Positions 12,436-22,297 of a stretch of 64,000 bases of DNA are shown piece by piece. Below the pieces are notes generated by a model. The model was not told the DNA's origin and searched no databases. It saw only the letters and a list, made by a program, of their open reading frames with translations. Each line of letters starts with the position of its first letter. Positions within the stretch are counted from its first letter, which is position 1. The stretch covers positions 1 to 64,000 of the forward strand of contig CACYJV010000013.1 in the NCBI GenBank assembly GCA_902774815.1, read 5' to 3'. A program made the position numbers and the translations under genes. The stretch comes from an uncultured Prevotellaceae bacterium (GTDB lineage Bacteria > Bacteroidota > Bacteroidia > Bacteroidales > Bacteroidaceae).

Positions 12436-14940
12436 TTATTTACTTGCGATGGTGTAGGTTTTGTTGGGAAGAGTCTCGAGATCGTACTCATAGACCTTTG
12501 GCGGGGTGAGGAGGGTGAACTCCTTCAGTTCGGGAGAATGCAGAGGAGTGCGGATGTCGGCAGGAGCAAGGAAGTCGTTCGGACAAGCACCTTGTGCTTC
12601 TTTCAAGCCTTTTCCCTGCAGCGGCACATACGAGCGCAGGCGCAGGACTCCACCAAGAGTGGAGTGCACAGTACAGCTTTGTAGCGTGCCCTTCGCCCAC
12701 TTCATGCTGACGACGAATCCACCGCGTGCGCGCAAGCCATTCACCTCCCCCTCCTGCCATGCGTCGGGCAGTGCAGGGAGCAGATGTACGGCACCGTCGT
12801 GGCTCTGCAGCAGCATCTCGCAGACACCTGCCGACACGCCGAAATTGCCGTCGATTTGGAAGGGAGGATGTGCATCGAAGAGATTCGGATAAGTACGGCC
12901 CAGCGGATACTGGCGCATCATCCTGTCGTCGGGCAGCAGGTGCAGCATGTTCCGAATAATCTTGAAGGCATGGTTGCCGTCGAGCATGCGTGCCCAGAAG
13001 TTGGTCTTCCATCCCAGGCTCCAACCTGTTGCCATGTCGCCGCGTTGGCGAAGGGTGTTGGCGGCAGCTGTGTAGAGGTCGGGATGGCTATACGGTGAAA
13101 TCTGGTTCGAAGGGTAGAGCCCGTAGAGATGTGAGATGTGGCGGTGCTCGTCCTTCGGGTTGTCGCCGTCGATGAGCCATTCCTGCAGTTGTCCATAGCG
13201 GCCAATCTGCATGGGCGGCAGTTTGGAGAGTTGAGAGTTGAGGGTTGAGAGTGTAGAGTTATCCTTTCCAAGAACCTTCCCTGCGGCGATGACTTGCGAA
13301 AGAACATCGAAGACAATTTGGTTGTCCATCGTCGAACCGGCAGTCACCTCGGTGCGTTTACCCACAGGCCCGTGTTCAGGCGACACCGTCGGAACTGTAA
13401 CGAGCCAACCATATTGCGGGTGCTCCTGCATGTAGTCGATGAGGAAGTCGGCAGCACCCTTCATCACTGGGTAGTAGTCGGCGAGGAATTGTTTGTCGCC
13501 GGTGAAGAGATAATGCTGCCAGAGATGTGTCGTGAGCCAGGCGCCACCCGTCGGGAATATACCCCAGGACGTTCCGTCGACAGGTCCGGCAATACGCCAG
13601 AGGTCAGTATTGTGGTGGGCCACCCATCCGTTGCAGCCATACATCTGCTGTGCAGTGAGGGCTCCCGTCTGACTGAGGTCGCGAATCATCGAGAACAACG
13701 GTTGTTGTGTCTCGGCAAGATTACCCACGAGCGAAGGCCAGTAGTTCATCTCGGCATTGATGTTGATGGTGTACTTTGAGTCCCACGGTGCATTCATCTT
13801 GTCGTTCCAGACACCCTGCAGGTTGGCGGGCTGTCCGCCAGGCTGAGACGAAGAAATGAGAAGGTAGCGACCGTACTGCATCATGAGCGACACCATGTCG
13901 AGGTCGAGTGGTGTGCTACTGGCGTAACTTTGATCGTCGATTTGGCTGGCACTTTGCTCGAAGGCGATAAGGCGCTTGTCGGTTGGCAGAGAGGAGTCGG
14001 CATTCTTCGGCAGGTTCAACGTGACCCGATTATACTGTTCTTGGTACTTCTTCAGATGTGCCTTCAGCAGTTTGTCATACGATTTCTTCGAAACATCGGC
14101 CAGCGTCTCATTGTTTTTCTTCACCGGGTTGCCACTCACGTCGTGATAGTTCACAAAGTTCGTGGCGGCTGTGATGTAGAGTGTGGCGGTGGTGGCATGA
14201 TCAACGCTGAGCGATTCTAAGTTTCTATTCAGCTTGCCATCGGCCTCGAGCAAGATGCGGCATTCGGCCTTCATGCCGGCTTTGATGCCTTCCTGCTCTA
14301 CACCGTCGACGACGGCTGCCAGCTCATAGACAGGTGGCTTTATTCCTTCGTGGTCCGACACCGTGAACACTTTCGACGTCAGCTGCGTGTCGAAGCCTAC
14401 TTTGAACGACAAGGCACCTTTCTTGTCAGCTTTCAGGCGTACCACAACGACCTTGTCGGCCAACGAGGCAAAAACCGTGCGCTCGTACTTCACACCTCCA
14501 CAGACATAACGCGTGGTGGCGAGGGCATTGCCGAGGCTCAGCTCGCGGCAGTAGTTGCTCACGTTCTGATGGCCCAGCAGCAACTTCACACTGCCCAAGG
14601 GCAGGAAGCGCATGCCGTGAGGGCCGGGGATGAAATACTTGTCCAGTACCTTGTGGGCCTCTTCTTCCTTTCCTTCGAAGATGAGCGAACGCACCTCCTG
14701 AAGGTGTTCGCGAGCCGTGAGACTGTTGTTGTTGTGCGGTGAGCCGCTCCAGAAGGTCTCTTCGTTCAGTTGAATCTCTTCAACATCCGTTCCGCCATAG
14801 ACCATGGCACCGAGTGCGGAGTTGCCAATGGGCAGCGCCTCCAGCCAGTGCTGTGCAGGCTGATTGTACCACAATCGGTGCTGTTGGCCATGAGCCGAAA
14901 GCACCGTAAACAAGGCGCAAAGTATGAATAGCTTTTTCAT
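12436..14940 (-). CDS. GH95 family alpha-L-fucosidase / alpha-L-galactosidase
   Basis: 834 residues, signal peptide ending near SAHGQ. The whole length fits GH95: N-terminal beta domain ([24 protein letters not shown]), central alpha/alpha barrel with [10 protein letters not shown] (the Asn pair that assists catalysis) and PTVSPEHG (acid Glu region), then FQIDGNFG (Asp) and a C-terminal beta domain. In xylan loci of gut Bacteroidetes such enzymes remove terminal L-galactose or L-fucose from arabinoxylan side chains, which fits the neighbours. A loop at about residues 560-575 ([12 protein letters not shown]) is coded by a simple heptad DNA repeat. The start codon overlaps the upstream esterase stop by four bases (ATGA), indicating translational coupling. 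Confidence 0.9.
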   Translation of the reverse strand: MKKLFILCALFTVLSAHGQQHRLWYNQPAQHWLEALPIGNSALGAMVYGGTDVEEIQLNEETFWSGSPHNNNSLTAREHLQEVRSLIFEGKEEEAHKVLDKYFIPGPHGMRFLPLGSVKLLLGHQNVSNYCRELSLGNALATTRYVCGGVKYERTVFASLADKVVVVRLKADKKGALSFKVGFDTQLTSKVFTVSDHEGIKPPVYELAAVVDGVEQEGIKAGMKAECRILLEADGKLNRNLESLSVDHATTATLYITAATNFVNYHDVSGNPVKKNNETLADVSKKSYDKLLKAHLKKYQEQYNRVTLNLPKNADSSLPTDKRLIAFEQSASQIDDQSYASSTPLDLDMVSLMMQYGRYLLISSSQPGGQPANLQGVWNDKMNAPWDSKYTININAEMNYWPSLVGNLAETQQPLFSMIRDLSQTGALTAQQMYGCNGWVAHHNTDLWRIAGPVDGTSWGIFPTGGAWLTTHLWQHYLFTGDKQFLADYYPVMKGAADFLIDYMQEHPQYGWLVTVPTVSPEHGPVGKRTEVTAGSTMDNQIVFDVLSQVIAAGKVLGKDNSTLSTLNSQLSKLPPMQIGRYGQLQEWLIDGDNPKDEHRHISHLYGLYPSNQISPYSHPDLYTAAANTLRQRGDMATGWSLGWKTNFWARMLDGNHAFKIIRNMLHLLPDDRMMRQYPLGRTYPNLFDAHPPFQIDGNFGVSAGVCEMLLQSHDGAVHLLPALPDAWQEGEVNGLRARGGFVVSMKWAKGTLQSCTVHSTLGGVLRLRSYVPLQGKGLKEAQGACPNDFLAPADIRTPLHSPELKEFTLLTPPKVYEYDLETLPNKTYTIASK

Positions 14941-16424
14941 CGTTTGTTCTCGTCGTAGAAGAATGTCCCCATCTCAGAATGCTCGGCATCCTTGTCGTCA
15001 AGCTTGAAGAGCATGAATTGTGGATTTTCGGTGGTGCAGGGCGTCCAGGCACCGTCGTCCTTGCCGTTAGGATTGCCAAACTTTGCGAAGTTCGTCCACG
15101 CGGTGAGCATCTTCTCGGCCAAGTCCCAGTCGCCTTGTGTCCAGGGACGCCAGCAATGCTTCAGCGACTTGAACACAAACCAGAGGTCGCTCGAGTGGAA
15201 CGCTCCCTTCAGGCGGTCGGTGATTTCTGGATGCTTGCCGTCATCGGGCAGCTTGCGGGCAAACTCATAAGCCCAAGCCTTGCCACCTTTCTCCTGGCGC
15301 ACCTTGCAGAACTCCTCGATGCCGGCACCCATCGTGCCCATGTCGTTCAGCGTGAAGCCAATCATGTAGGGCACATCGGCAATTGAACCATCGCGTGTGG
15401 CCTCGTCGAAGTTCTTCAGCGTGACATAGCCGTCGACTATTGGACGGTGCATCAGCATCACATCGCTCTTGTTGACCATGTTATACAGCTGTCCGACGGT
15501 ATAGAGAACCTCTGTCGATGCACCACGCAGCCTCTGCAGATCGGTGAGTCCTGCCCAGTCCATCACCTTCTTCGTCTCGGCCTCGGCTTCCTTGAGCGTG
15601 GGGTTGTAGGTGAAGAAGCGGTTCACCGGTGTGGCGGGCTTGGCTTCCTCGCCATCCTTGGCAGGAACGTTGATGCCGCCGCCGCTCATGATAACGGCCT
15701 TGTGGAAGAGTCCGCGTGCCAACGGCGACTCACAAAGTGTGCGCACGCTGCCGGCTCCGGCACTCTGTCCGAAGATGGTCACATTGTCGGGATCGCCGCC
15801 AAACTGTGCAATGTTCTCCTTAATCCACTTCAGCGATTGTATCTGGTCGAGGATTCCGTAGTTGCCCGACACGCCGTGAGGGCTCTCAGCCGACAGCTCG
15901 GGATAGGTCATGAAGCCGAAGATGCCCAGGCGATAGTTGATGCTCACGAGCACCACATCCTTCGATGCCCACTCCTGGCCGTCGAACTCGGGTTCCGAGC
16001 CCCAGCCTTCACGATAGCCGCCACCGTGTATCCACAAGGCAACGGGCAGTTTCTTGGCAGTCTCGCCGGGCGCTTTCGTCCACACATTCAGGTAGAGACA
16101 GTCTTCGCTATAGGGTGCTTCGTCGCCGTAGCCCCACTCTGAAGCATAAAAGCCTGGATAGTGTACGGCTTGATAGCCCGGATGACCGAACTTGTCGCAG
16201 AGGCGAACGCCCTCCCAAGCCACTACGGGTTGAGGCTCTTTCCAGCGCAGGTCGCCGATGGGCGGTGCTGCATAGGGAATGCCACGGAATACGAACACGC
16301 CGTCGTTGCAGGCACGAACACCTTGCACCTGACCACCCTCGATGGTCAGCACGGGACTTTTGTCGCTGGATGCTGAACATCCCAGCAAAGCCAACATCGG
16401 AATCAGGAATAGCAGTTTTCTCAT
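14937..16424 (-). CDS. Type-B carboxylesterase lipoprotein
   Basis: 495 residues. The N-terminus is a lipoprotein signal (LLGCSASS, Cys at residue 16). The alpha/beta hydrolase has the carboxylesterase type-B hallmarks: [25 protein letters not shown], the oxyanion loop HGGGY and the nucleophile elbow FGQSAGAGS. It likely hydrolyses acyl esters on hemicellulose or small phenolic esters at the cell envelope; the substrate cannot be told from sequence. First gene of the six-gene minus-strand hemicellulase operon, preceded by a -7 element at 16463-16470 and overlapping GH95 by four bases. Confidence 0.87.
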   Translation of the reverse strand: MRKLLFLIPMLALLGCSASSDKSPVLTIEGGQVQGVRACNDGVFVFRGIPYAAPPIGDLRWKEPQPVVAWEGVRLCDKFGHPGYQAVHYPGFYASEWGYGDEAPYSEDCLYLNVWTKAPGETAKKLPVALWIHGGGYREGWGSEPEFDGQEWASKDVVLVSINYRLGIFGFMTYPELSAESPHGVSGNYGILDQIQSLKWIKENIAQFGGDPDNVTIFGQSAGAGSVRTLCESPLARGLFHKAVIMSGGGINVPAKDGEEAKPATPVNRFFTYNPTLKEAEAETKKVMDWAGLTDLQRLRGASTEVLYTVGQLYNMVNKSDVMLMHRPIVDGYVTLKNFDEATRDGSIADVPYMIGFTLNDMGTMGAGIEEFCKVRQEKGGKAWAYEFARKLPDDGKHPEITDRLKGAFHSSDLWFVFKSLKHCWRPWTQGDWDLAEKMLTAWTNFAKFGNPNGKDDGAWTPCTTENPQFMLFKLDDKDAEHSEMGTFFYDENKR

Positions 16425-16462
16425 TTTCGTTGCAGGTTTTTATGGAAAATGTTTGTTGCCTA

Positions 16463-16470
16463 CAAAGGTA
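16463..16470 (-). promoter_or_regulatory. -7 element of the hemicellulase operon
   Basis: Minus-strand TACCTTTG (TAnnTTTG match), 38 bases upstream of the carboxylesterase ATG. No good -33 TTTG at the usual distance, which may mean that an activator is needed. Confidence 0.5.
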
Positions 16471-16555
16471 GTGAGAATAATCTGAATGCCGTTCACGCAT
16501 TGTAACAAGTTGTTTGCCGTGAATTACATTTTCGTTGGCGGCTATATGAAAAAAA

Positions 16556-16636
16556 AGGAATGATATAGAAGATGGCCCACCGACCTCTCCGAAGTTTTTT
16601 CTGCCTCCTAAATAGGTTATCTTCTATATCATTCCT
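16556..16636. terminator. Long 18-bp inverted repeat, possible terminator or small mobile remnant
   Basis: AGGAATGATATAGAAGAT (16556-16573) is the perfect reverse complement of 16619-16636, with 45 bases between. It lies just past the stop of the CE15 gene (16663) with A and T runs outside both arms, so it could end transcription on either strand. The large loop is unusual for a simple terminator, and the CTATATCATTCC part of the arm recurs at 21150-21161. Confidence 0.6.
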
Positions 16637-16662
16637 ATATTTTTTGTCCCTTTCAGGACTAT

Positions 16663-17820
16663 TTATCTTGTTTCTGCTTCTCGATGCAGCAAAAACTTGT
16701 CGATGAAAGCCTGCACCAGTGGCATCTGGCTTTCGGGCAACATGCAGTGGGGATGGCCGCCAACGATACTAAAGTCCATGCGGTCCTCAATGCCAAACTG
16801 CTGCCAAACCTTCTTTGCCGCCTGTGCCGAAGGCAGCATGGCTTCGTCGGCAAGCCACTTGTAGTCGGGGTTACCCAGAAGGAGCAGGGCGCGTGGGCAT
16901 ACCATTGCGCAGAGTTCATGCTGGTCGTATGGCAGTTGGTAGACGCTGTCGCCGTGGAAGTTGTCGCGCATCGATTCCAGGAACCAGTGATAGTCGGTCC
17001 TGTCAAGGTCTTCGACTTCGTTCAGTGTGTGGCTGACGCGCCATGCAGCAGCACCGCCGCCTCCAGGCTCCTGTGCGATGGTCAGTGCGATACGCTCATC
17101 GAAGGCTCCACAGTAGAGTGCCATCTTGCCGGCATAGGAACAGCCTGTCACGCCAATGCTCGCCATATCGATGCGTGTTATTTCTGGACCAAGCTTCTGC
17201 AATCCATCGACGAGTCGGCTCAGCCCCCATGCCCATTCGCTGTAGGCACCGTTTGCCTGCAGTTCAGGATAGAGTCGGTCGAAGGGGTGTTCGCCCCGCT
17301 CGTGGTGCGGACGCCACTGCGAGTAGTCGTTCACCTGATTCTCATGGAACACCATCGTTGCAATGGGACGTCCTTCGAACAGTTGGCGTGGCAAGGCAAT
17401 GCCACTAGTACCTATCATTAGCGCATAGGGTGGCGTTCCTGTTTCAGGATAGCGTATCTCCGAACGCAACGTCAGCGTTTCACCGTTCACAGTGACGTCA
17501 ACGACGAGCGTGTCGCCATTCATCCGTGCATGGATGGCATCCATGCTGACAGTAGGTTTCTTGCCAATGCCATAGTGCTGTATGAGCTGTCCGATGGCAT
17601 TGCGTCTGGCAGCCCATTTTCCGAATTTCTTCACGCCCTGCAGTGCATCAGGCAACTCATGGACCACAGGCAGCTGACGTGCAGGCAACAAATCTTGCTT
17701 GGCAGCCTTGGTCACCGTGTTCTCAACGCTGTACACCAGTGGAGGCGTGGTGTGTCGTTTGTGTTGTGCCTGTGTCGTCATACTCATAGAGATGACGAGC
17801 AGCAGTAAAAGCCTTTTCAT
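16663..17820 (-). CDS. CE15 family glucuronoyl esterase
   Basis: 385 residues, signal peptide ending near residue 19 (TTQAQ). The alpha/beta hydrolase carries the CE15 set: nucleophile in VTGCSYAGKMAL (Ser228), acid in AQEPGGGGAAAW (Glu251) and His in GGHPHCMLP (His356 or 358). CE15 enzymes cleave the ester between 4-O-methyl-glucuronate on xylan and lignin alcohols. In well-studied members the nucleophile motif is GCSRxGK with an Arg that helps form the oxyanion hole; here Tyr takes that place. It lies 45 bases downstream of the MATE fragment and on the same strand as the STAS and phosphatase genes, and ends before the 16556-16636 inverted repeat. Confidence 0.87.
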   Translation of the reverse strand: MKRLLLLLVISMSMTTQAQHKRHTTPPLVYSVENTVTKAAKQDLLPARQLPVVHELPDALQGVKKFGKWAARRNAIGQLIQHYGIGKKPTVSMDAIHARMNGDTLVVDVTVNGETLTLRSEIRYPETGTPPYALMIGTSGIALPRQLFEGRPIATMVFHENQVNDYSQWRPHHERGEHPFDRLYPELQANGAYSEWAWGLSRLVDGLQKLGPEITRIDMASIGVTGCSYAGKMALYCGAFDERIALTIAQEPGGGGAAAWRVSHTLNEVEDLDRTDYHWFLESMRDNFHGDSVYQLPYDQHELCAMVCPRALLLLGNPDYKWLADEAMLPSAQAAKKVWQQFGIEDRMDFSIVGGHPHCMLPESQMPLVQAFIDKFLLHREAETR

Positions 17821-17865
17821 CGTTCAGTGAATTTTTAGTGTTGTTTCTTTTTTAATACATACATC

Positions 17866-18336
17866 CTATTTGCCGCTGAAGGTGAAGCGCAAAGCGAGGA
17901 GTCGGTGCAGCACGACAATCAGCACCACCTCCACCAGATAGACCATCAGGTAGCTGTACCACAACAGGCTGGGCACCGTTCGCGAAACAATCCACATCAC
18001 AGGAATGACCGTGAGCGACAAGGCAAAGGAGACAAACAGGGCCATGTGGTGATGGCCGTACAGTTTATAGACGATCATCAGCACGTAGATGTAGCAGAAG
18101 GGGATGAAGCTCAGGGCAAAGATGCGCAGGGCACTGTTGGTCTCAGCGATGTAGGCGGGATTGTCTGCACCGAAGAGGGCTGCAATGGCCTGAGGGTCGA
18201 TCCAAACGGCCAGGCATGTGACGGCCATGGCAACGGTGATGAAGCGGAACGATTTGCGTAGCACGAGGCGAAAGCCTTCAGCATCGTGCCTGCCTACCTC
18301 TGGTATCAGCATGAGTAGTGCTAATAGGCTTTTCAT
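17866..18336 (-). pseudogene. C-terminal fragment of a MATE-type transporter
   Basis: 156 residues with about four hydrophobic helices. The GRHDAEGFRLVLRKSFRF stretch followed by FGADNPAYIAETNSALRIFALSFIPFCY matches the loop and second half of MATE efflux proteins, which normally have ~450 residues and 12 helices. Everything before the GRHD loop is missing. Upstream and in frame there is a TGA right before the ATG, so no longer frame exists. The reading frame is intact with an ATG 27 bases after the STAS stop, so it could still be translated, but it is most likely a deletion remnant. Confidence 0.7.
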
Positions 18337-18363
18337 TTCTCAATGCCCGTTTTTTTTCAGTTT

Positions 18364-18669
18364 TTAATTCTCAATCTCAAAAAGGTTGATGAATCCCGTC
18401 AGTTTGAAGATGTCCTTGATGTCGTCGTTCAGGTTTTTGAGTACCACCTTGCTGCCTCCGGCTTTGCTGCCCTTCAGGATACTGATGAGGATGCGCAGGC
18501 CGCTTGATGCGATATACTCCAGTTTTGTACAGTCGATGATGACTTCCTTTCCGTTGGTCGTGTAGAGTGGCTGGAGCGTCTGTTCCACTTCGGCGGCAGC
18601 AGCCGTGTCGAGTTCTCCCTCAAGGGTCACAAGGAACTTGTCCTCTGATTGTTCAATCGTTGCATTCAT
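18364..18669 (-). CDS. STAS-domain anti-anti-sigma factor
   Basis: 101 residues, a single STAS domain like SpoIIAA/RsbV. The phospho-site region reads DCTKLEYIASSGLRILI, where the Ser pair at the start of the helix is the expected phosphorylation site. The partner-switch logic would be phosphorylation by an RsbW-like kinase and dephosphorylation by a PP2C phosphatase; both activities are present in the gene just upstream (18 bases away). No RsbW-regulated sigma factor is visible in this window, so the target is unknown. Confidence 0.88.
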   Translation of the reverse strand: MNATIEQSEDKFLVTLEGELDTAAAAEVEQTLQPLYTTNGKEVIIDCTKLEYIASSGLRILISILKGSKAGGSKVVLKNLNDDIKDIFKLTGFINLFEIEN

Positions 18670-18687
18670 AATAATTCTTTTTTAATA

Positions 18688-20892
18688 TTAGTTTTTCAGT
18701 CTTTTTGTCAGTGTGAGAATGTTCTTGCCATGCTCGCGCTCGTAGTTGATGACGTCCATCAGCTTACGTATGAGCAGGATGCCCAGTCCGCCTACAGGGC
18801 GCTCCTCGGCTGAGAGTGTAGTGTCGGCGGCAGCGGCCTCGGTGGGGTCGAAGGGGATGCCAGTGTCGGTGATGATGAGTCGGAGCAAATCACCGTCGTA
18901 GGTCACGCGGATATTGACCTCGCCTTTGCGTCCAGCCGGATAGGCATATTCCATCACGTTGACGACGGCCTCCTCGAGTGCCAGCCGCAGCTTGGGTGCC
19001 AAAGGCTTCGCGATGTTCAGCCGCGCCGTCACGTCTTTTATGAATGTGCTCAGCCGCTCTATTTCTTTCACATCGTTGGACAATGTCAGTTGCTCATCAA
19101 GGATGAGCAATTTCTCAGTGGGGGTATAACTGATGGCCAGTAAGGTCAGGTCATCGCTCGGTTGGGTATGCTCGGTGAAGTGTTCAATCTCGGAGATAAT
19201 TGTTTCAACCATCGTCCTGGAAGAAATGTTGTAGCAGCGCGACATCATTTGATGCACACGTTCCCTACCAAACAACTGGTGTTGGGAATTGCGGGCCTCA
19301 GTCAGTCCATCTGTATAGAGAATGAGCATGGATCCTGGTGGCATAGTGGTCTCCTGCATCGTGTAGCTGAAATCGGCGAACAGTCCAATGGGCAGGTTGG
19401 GCTTTGCGTCAAGGTATGAAATACTGAGCTTTTCAATCAAAAAAGGAATCTCGTGGCCAGCACAGCAGTATCGCAGGCGTCCTGTTGGCAGGTCAAGCAC
19501 GCCGACAAACAAGGTGGCGAACATGTTCGATTGATTATTACGGCAAGCCGAGTCGTTCATCCTCTGCATGATAAGCGCAGGATTGCTCTCACGCAAGGCG
19601 ATGTTGTGGAACAGCGACTGGCTGACGGCCATGATGAATGCGGCGGGGATGCCCTTGCCACTGACGTCGCCAATACAGAAGAACAATTTCTCGTCGCGGA
19701 TGAAGTAGTCGTAGAGATCGCCTCCCACCTCTCGGGCAGGCGTCAGCGAGCCATGTACATCGACGCGTGGGTCATCCCATGATTCGCGCGGCAGCATTTG
19801 CGTCTGTATGGCATTTGCTATCTGCAACTCACCGTCGATGCGTTGCTGTCTCATCAGACTCGTCTGGAGTTTGCGCCCGTTTCGCATAAATAGCTGAAGG
19901 ATGATTCCAAACACTAATATGCCGACCAGTGTCATCCAAAGGATGTTTTTTTGCAACTTATAGAGTTCGCCGAAATCCTCGTCGTCGTAACAAACCTTTA
20001 CCATCAGCCATTTTGGCGCATATCGTTTTCTGGCATAATACACGCGACCTGAGCGCCCCTGTTCTTCATCGTAGAACTTGAAACTTGTCACCCGTCCATT
20101 GACTTTCATCACTTTGGGGATACTACTGTCTTTGATCATTGCTGCAATGCTGACAGCTAACTTTGGGCTGCATACCGTGTCAGGGGGCGTGGCAATCAGT
20201 TGGCCCTCCTGCGACAGCACCATCGTGAAGCTTGACGGATGCTTGTGAAATTGGCTCAACATCTCGCTCATCCATCCTGTAGTGATGTCAATTCCCAGTG
20301 CGGCGACGGGCTTTCCTTTGCCATCGCGAATAGGCAGTGCAAAGGTGCTTACGGTATCTTTTGCCCCTTCGGAATCTAGATAGGGGGTGCTCCACTTCAG
20401 CGTGTCGCCCTTCATGCAGGTCAGATAGAATTCACTAGAAAAGTAGTTATGCTGGGCAGAACCAATCTGCGTAGTGATCACTGAGTCGCCCTCATGGCGG
20501 GAATATGGCTCATACCAGTGTCCTTTACTTGGATAGTAGTCGGGACTGAAGGCTATTGCTGCGCCCACTATTTTGTCGCTCTCGTGAGTCACCAGATTGC
20601 TGACCAAAGTCTCCATGTAAGAGGGATCGTCCAGATGCTCCTGAGCGTGCCAGACTTGGTTAGATGCAGCTATCGATACATCACGCATGATGGCGTCCAT
20701 ACGTTGTGCTGACGCCCTGAGCAGTAGCAGCACCTGCTCTTCCAAGTCGCGTTCCAACATGTTTCGCGTATAGTAATATTGCAAGGCAGAGATACCCTCC
20801 AAGAGGATGGCAGCCAGAATGATGACCAATAGCCCGGTCTGCCTAATCTTCTTGATAAACCACCATTTAGAGTCCTTATTTATAGCCTGCAT
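18688..20892 (-). CDS. Membrane sensor PP2C (RsbU/SpoIIE-like) phosphatase fused to RsbW-like HATPase
   Basis: 734 residues. A helix at ~12-34 and another at ~312-334 enclose a ~275-residue extracytoplasmic Cache-like sensor (LGIDITTGWMSEML, CYDDEDFGELY). Then comes a SpoIIE/PP2C domain with ARE-VGGDLYDYF, GDVSGKGIPAAFIMA and LILYTDGLTEA (metal-binding Asp residues present). The last ~140 residues form a Ser/Thr-kinase-type HATPase: ALEEAVVNVMEYAYP (N box), ITDTGIPFDPTEA and GGLGILLIRKL. One protein thus carries opposing phosphatase and kinase modules of a partner switch whose STAS substrate is coded next. Promoter at 21079-21110. Confidence 0.88.
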   Translation of the reverse strand: MQAINKDSKWWFIKKIRQTGLLVIILAAILLEGISALQYYYTRNMLERDLEEQVLLLLRASAQRMDAIMRDVSIAASNQVWHAQEHLDDPSYMETLVSNLVTHESDKIVGAAIAFSPDYYPSKGHWYEPYSRHEGDSVITTQIGSAQHNYFSSEFYLTCMKGDTLKWSTPYLDSEGAKDTVSTFALPIRDGKGKPVAALGIDITTGWMSEMLSQFHKHPSSFTMVLSQEGQLIATPPDTVCSPKLAVSIAAMIKDSSIPKVMKVNGRVTSFKFYDEEQGRSGRVYYARKRYAPKWLMVKVCYDDEDFGELYKLQKNILWMTLVGILVFGIILQLFMRNGRKLQTSLMRQQRIDGELQIANAIQTQMLPRESWDDPRVDVHGSLTPAREVGGDLYDYFIRDEKLFFCIGDVSGKGIPAAFIMAVSQSLFHNIALRESNPALIMQRMNDSACRNNQSNMFATLFVGVLDLPTGRLRYCCAGHEIPFLIEKLSISYLDAKPNLPIGLFADFSYTMQETTMPPGSMLILYTDGLTEARNSQHQLFGRERVHQMMSRCYNISSRTMVETIISEIEHFTEHTQPSDDLTLLAISYTPTEKLLILDEQLTLSNDVKEIERLSTFIKDVTARLNIAKPLAPKLRLALEEAVVNVMEYAYPAGRKGEVNIRVTYDGDLLRLIITDTGIPFDPTEAAAADTTLSAEERPVGGLGILLIRKLMDVINYEREHGKNILTLTKRLKN

Positions 20893-21078
20893 AGTCGTTT
20901 TCGCTTTGTGGACGTTGTTTAGTTTAAGAGTATGGATGAATCAACGAAAAATGTTAAGGCTCCCTGTATATGGCTTTCTAGTATTTACGATTGTAATACG
21001 CAAATAAAGTGCAAACAGTTCTGCCTACTGTGCATTGTTCATTGCTTGATGTCCCTAAGGTAATTATTGTTTACGGGG

Positions 21079-21110
21079 CAAATGTACGAAAAAAAAGCTG
21101 CAGAAACAAA
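21079..21110 (-). promoter_or_regulatory. Promoter of phosphatase/STAS/CE15 gene string
   Basis: Minus strand: TTTG (21110-21107), 20-base spacer, TACATTTG (21086-21079), a full match to the Bacteroidetes consensus. The leader to the ATG at 20892 would be ~180 bases. Confidence 0.65.
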
Positions 21111-21128
21111 CTTTTCTTTGCTTTTTTA

Positions 21129-21223
21129 CCACATCTTATATAAGAACTGCTATATCATTCCCCTTATATAAGAATGTGGCCCGAAAAGCCAATGAGCTGC
21201 CATAGGCTGGCAATTCATTGGCC
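21129..21223. terminator. Two adjacent hairpins downstream of fructokinase
   Basis: CCACAT+CTTATATAAG (21129-21144) pairs with CTTATATAAG+A+ATGTGG (21163-21179), a 16-bp stem with one bulge. A second, weaker hairpin with GCCAATGA..TCATTGGC arms follows at ~21184-21223. The 424-base gap 20893-21316 otherwise holds only the phosphatase promoter and A/T-rich DNA. Likely transcription ends for the fructokinase gene read from the right. Confidence 0.6.
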
Positions 21224-21316
21224 TTTCAGGCCGCTTAATAGTTTCAATTTGTTAAGGCGTAGAGGGCATTTGGCTATTTTCCCCCTCCTTATGAAACTGC
21301 GAAGGAACGAATGTTC

Positions 21317-22198
21317 TTAGCCAACGAGGCGCTTGGGCAACGTGGGCATAGCGCCGTTCTGTGTGCAGACGAAGGCACTGACCTCAACAGCCAACTTGTG
21401 GGCTTCGGCAACGGGCTTGCCACTGAGGATGGCTGCACAGAAACTACCGGTGAAGGAATCACCTGCACCTACCGTGTCGGCAACCTCAACCTTCGGAGTT
21501 TCCTGGAACGACATCTGGCCAGGCGTGAACACGTAAGAACCATTGGTGCCGCAGGTAAGCACGAGCATGTCGAGGTCGTACTTGCCAAGGATGAGCCAGC
21601 ACTTGTTCTCGATGTCAAGGCCAGGATAGCCAAACATACGGCCAATGATGACCAGTTCCTCATCGTTGATCTTCAGGATGTTGCAACGGCGCATCGACTC
21701 CTGGATGACTTCCTTGGAGTAGAAGTTCTGGCGCAGGTTGATGTCGAAAATCTTCACGCAGTCCTGAGGTGTGGCATCAAGGAAACGGTGGATGTTTGCG
21801 CGGCTTACGATGTTGCGCTGTGCAAGCGAACCGAAGCAGACGGCGCGGCAGTTGTGGGCAATTTCTTCAATTTCGGGTGTGAAGGGAATGTTGTCCCATG
21901 CCACGTTCTCACGGATGTCGTAAGTAGGGATGCCTTGTTCGTCGAGCTGTACCTGAACGGTTCCTGTTGGATAGGGTACGCGTGGCATCATGTAGCGCAG
22001 CTGATGCTCTTCGAGTGCTGCGATGGTTTCGTCGGCCAGTTTGTCCTCACCGAGGGCGCTGACAGCGATAGTATTCTCCTGACCTAAGAATTGGCCAGCG
22101 TGATAGGCGAAGTTGGCAGGTGCTCCGCCGAGTTTCTTACCTTCGGGCAGCACGTCCCAGAGTGCTTCGCCGAGGCCTACTACTAATCTTTTTTCCAT
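21317..22198 (-). CDS. PfkB-family fructokinase
   Basis: 293 residues, a ribokinase-fold sugar kinase. N-terminal GLGEALWDVLPEGKKLGGAPANFAYH is the PfkB sugar-binding motif, and VEVADTVGAGDSFTGSF near residues 237-253 is the second signature with the anion hole and catalytic Asp. Length and motifs fit bacterial fructokinases. Next to a sugar permease and GH32 genes, it would phosphorylate fructose released from fructan. The gene is read in the same direction as the permease, 141 bases away. Confidence 0.9.
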   Translation of the reverse strand: MEKRLVVGLGEALWDVLPEGKKLGGAPANFAYHAGQFLGQENTIAVSALGEDKLADETIAALEEHQLRYMMPRVPYPTGTVQVQLDEQGIPTYDIRENVAWDNIPFTPEIEEIAHNCRAVCFGSLAQRNIVSRANIHRFLDATPQDCVKIFDINLRQNFYSKEVIQESMRRCNILKINDEELVIIGRMFGYPGLDIENKCWLILGKYDLDMLVLTCGTNGSYVFTPGQMSFQETPKVEVADTVGAGDSFTGSFCAAILSGKPVAEAHKLAVEVSAFVCTQNGAMPTLPKRLVG

Positions 22199-22297
22199 AT
22201 TGTTTTTGATGTTTTGATGTTTAGGAGTTTAGGAGTGTGGAAGTGTAGACATATGCCTTTGCTTTCACGGAAGTCACGGATGATGCAACCTCGGAAG

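Noticed and set aside
16556..16636. Insertion sequence ends
   Set aside because: The inverted repeat encloses just 45 bases without a transposase and no target-site duplication is evident; a hairpin/terminator is simpler.
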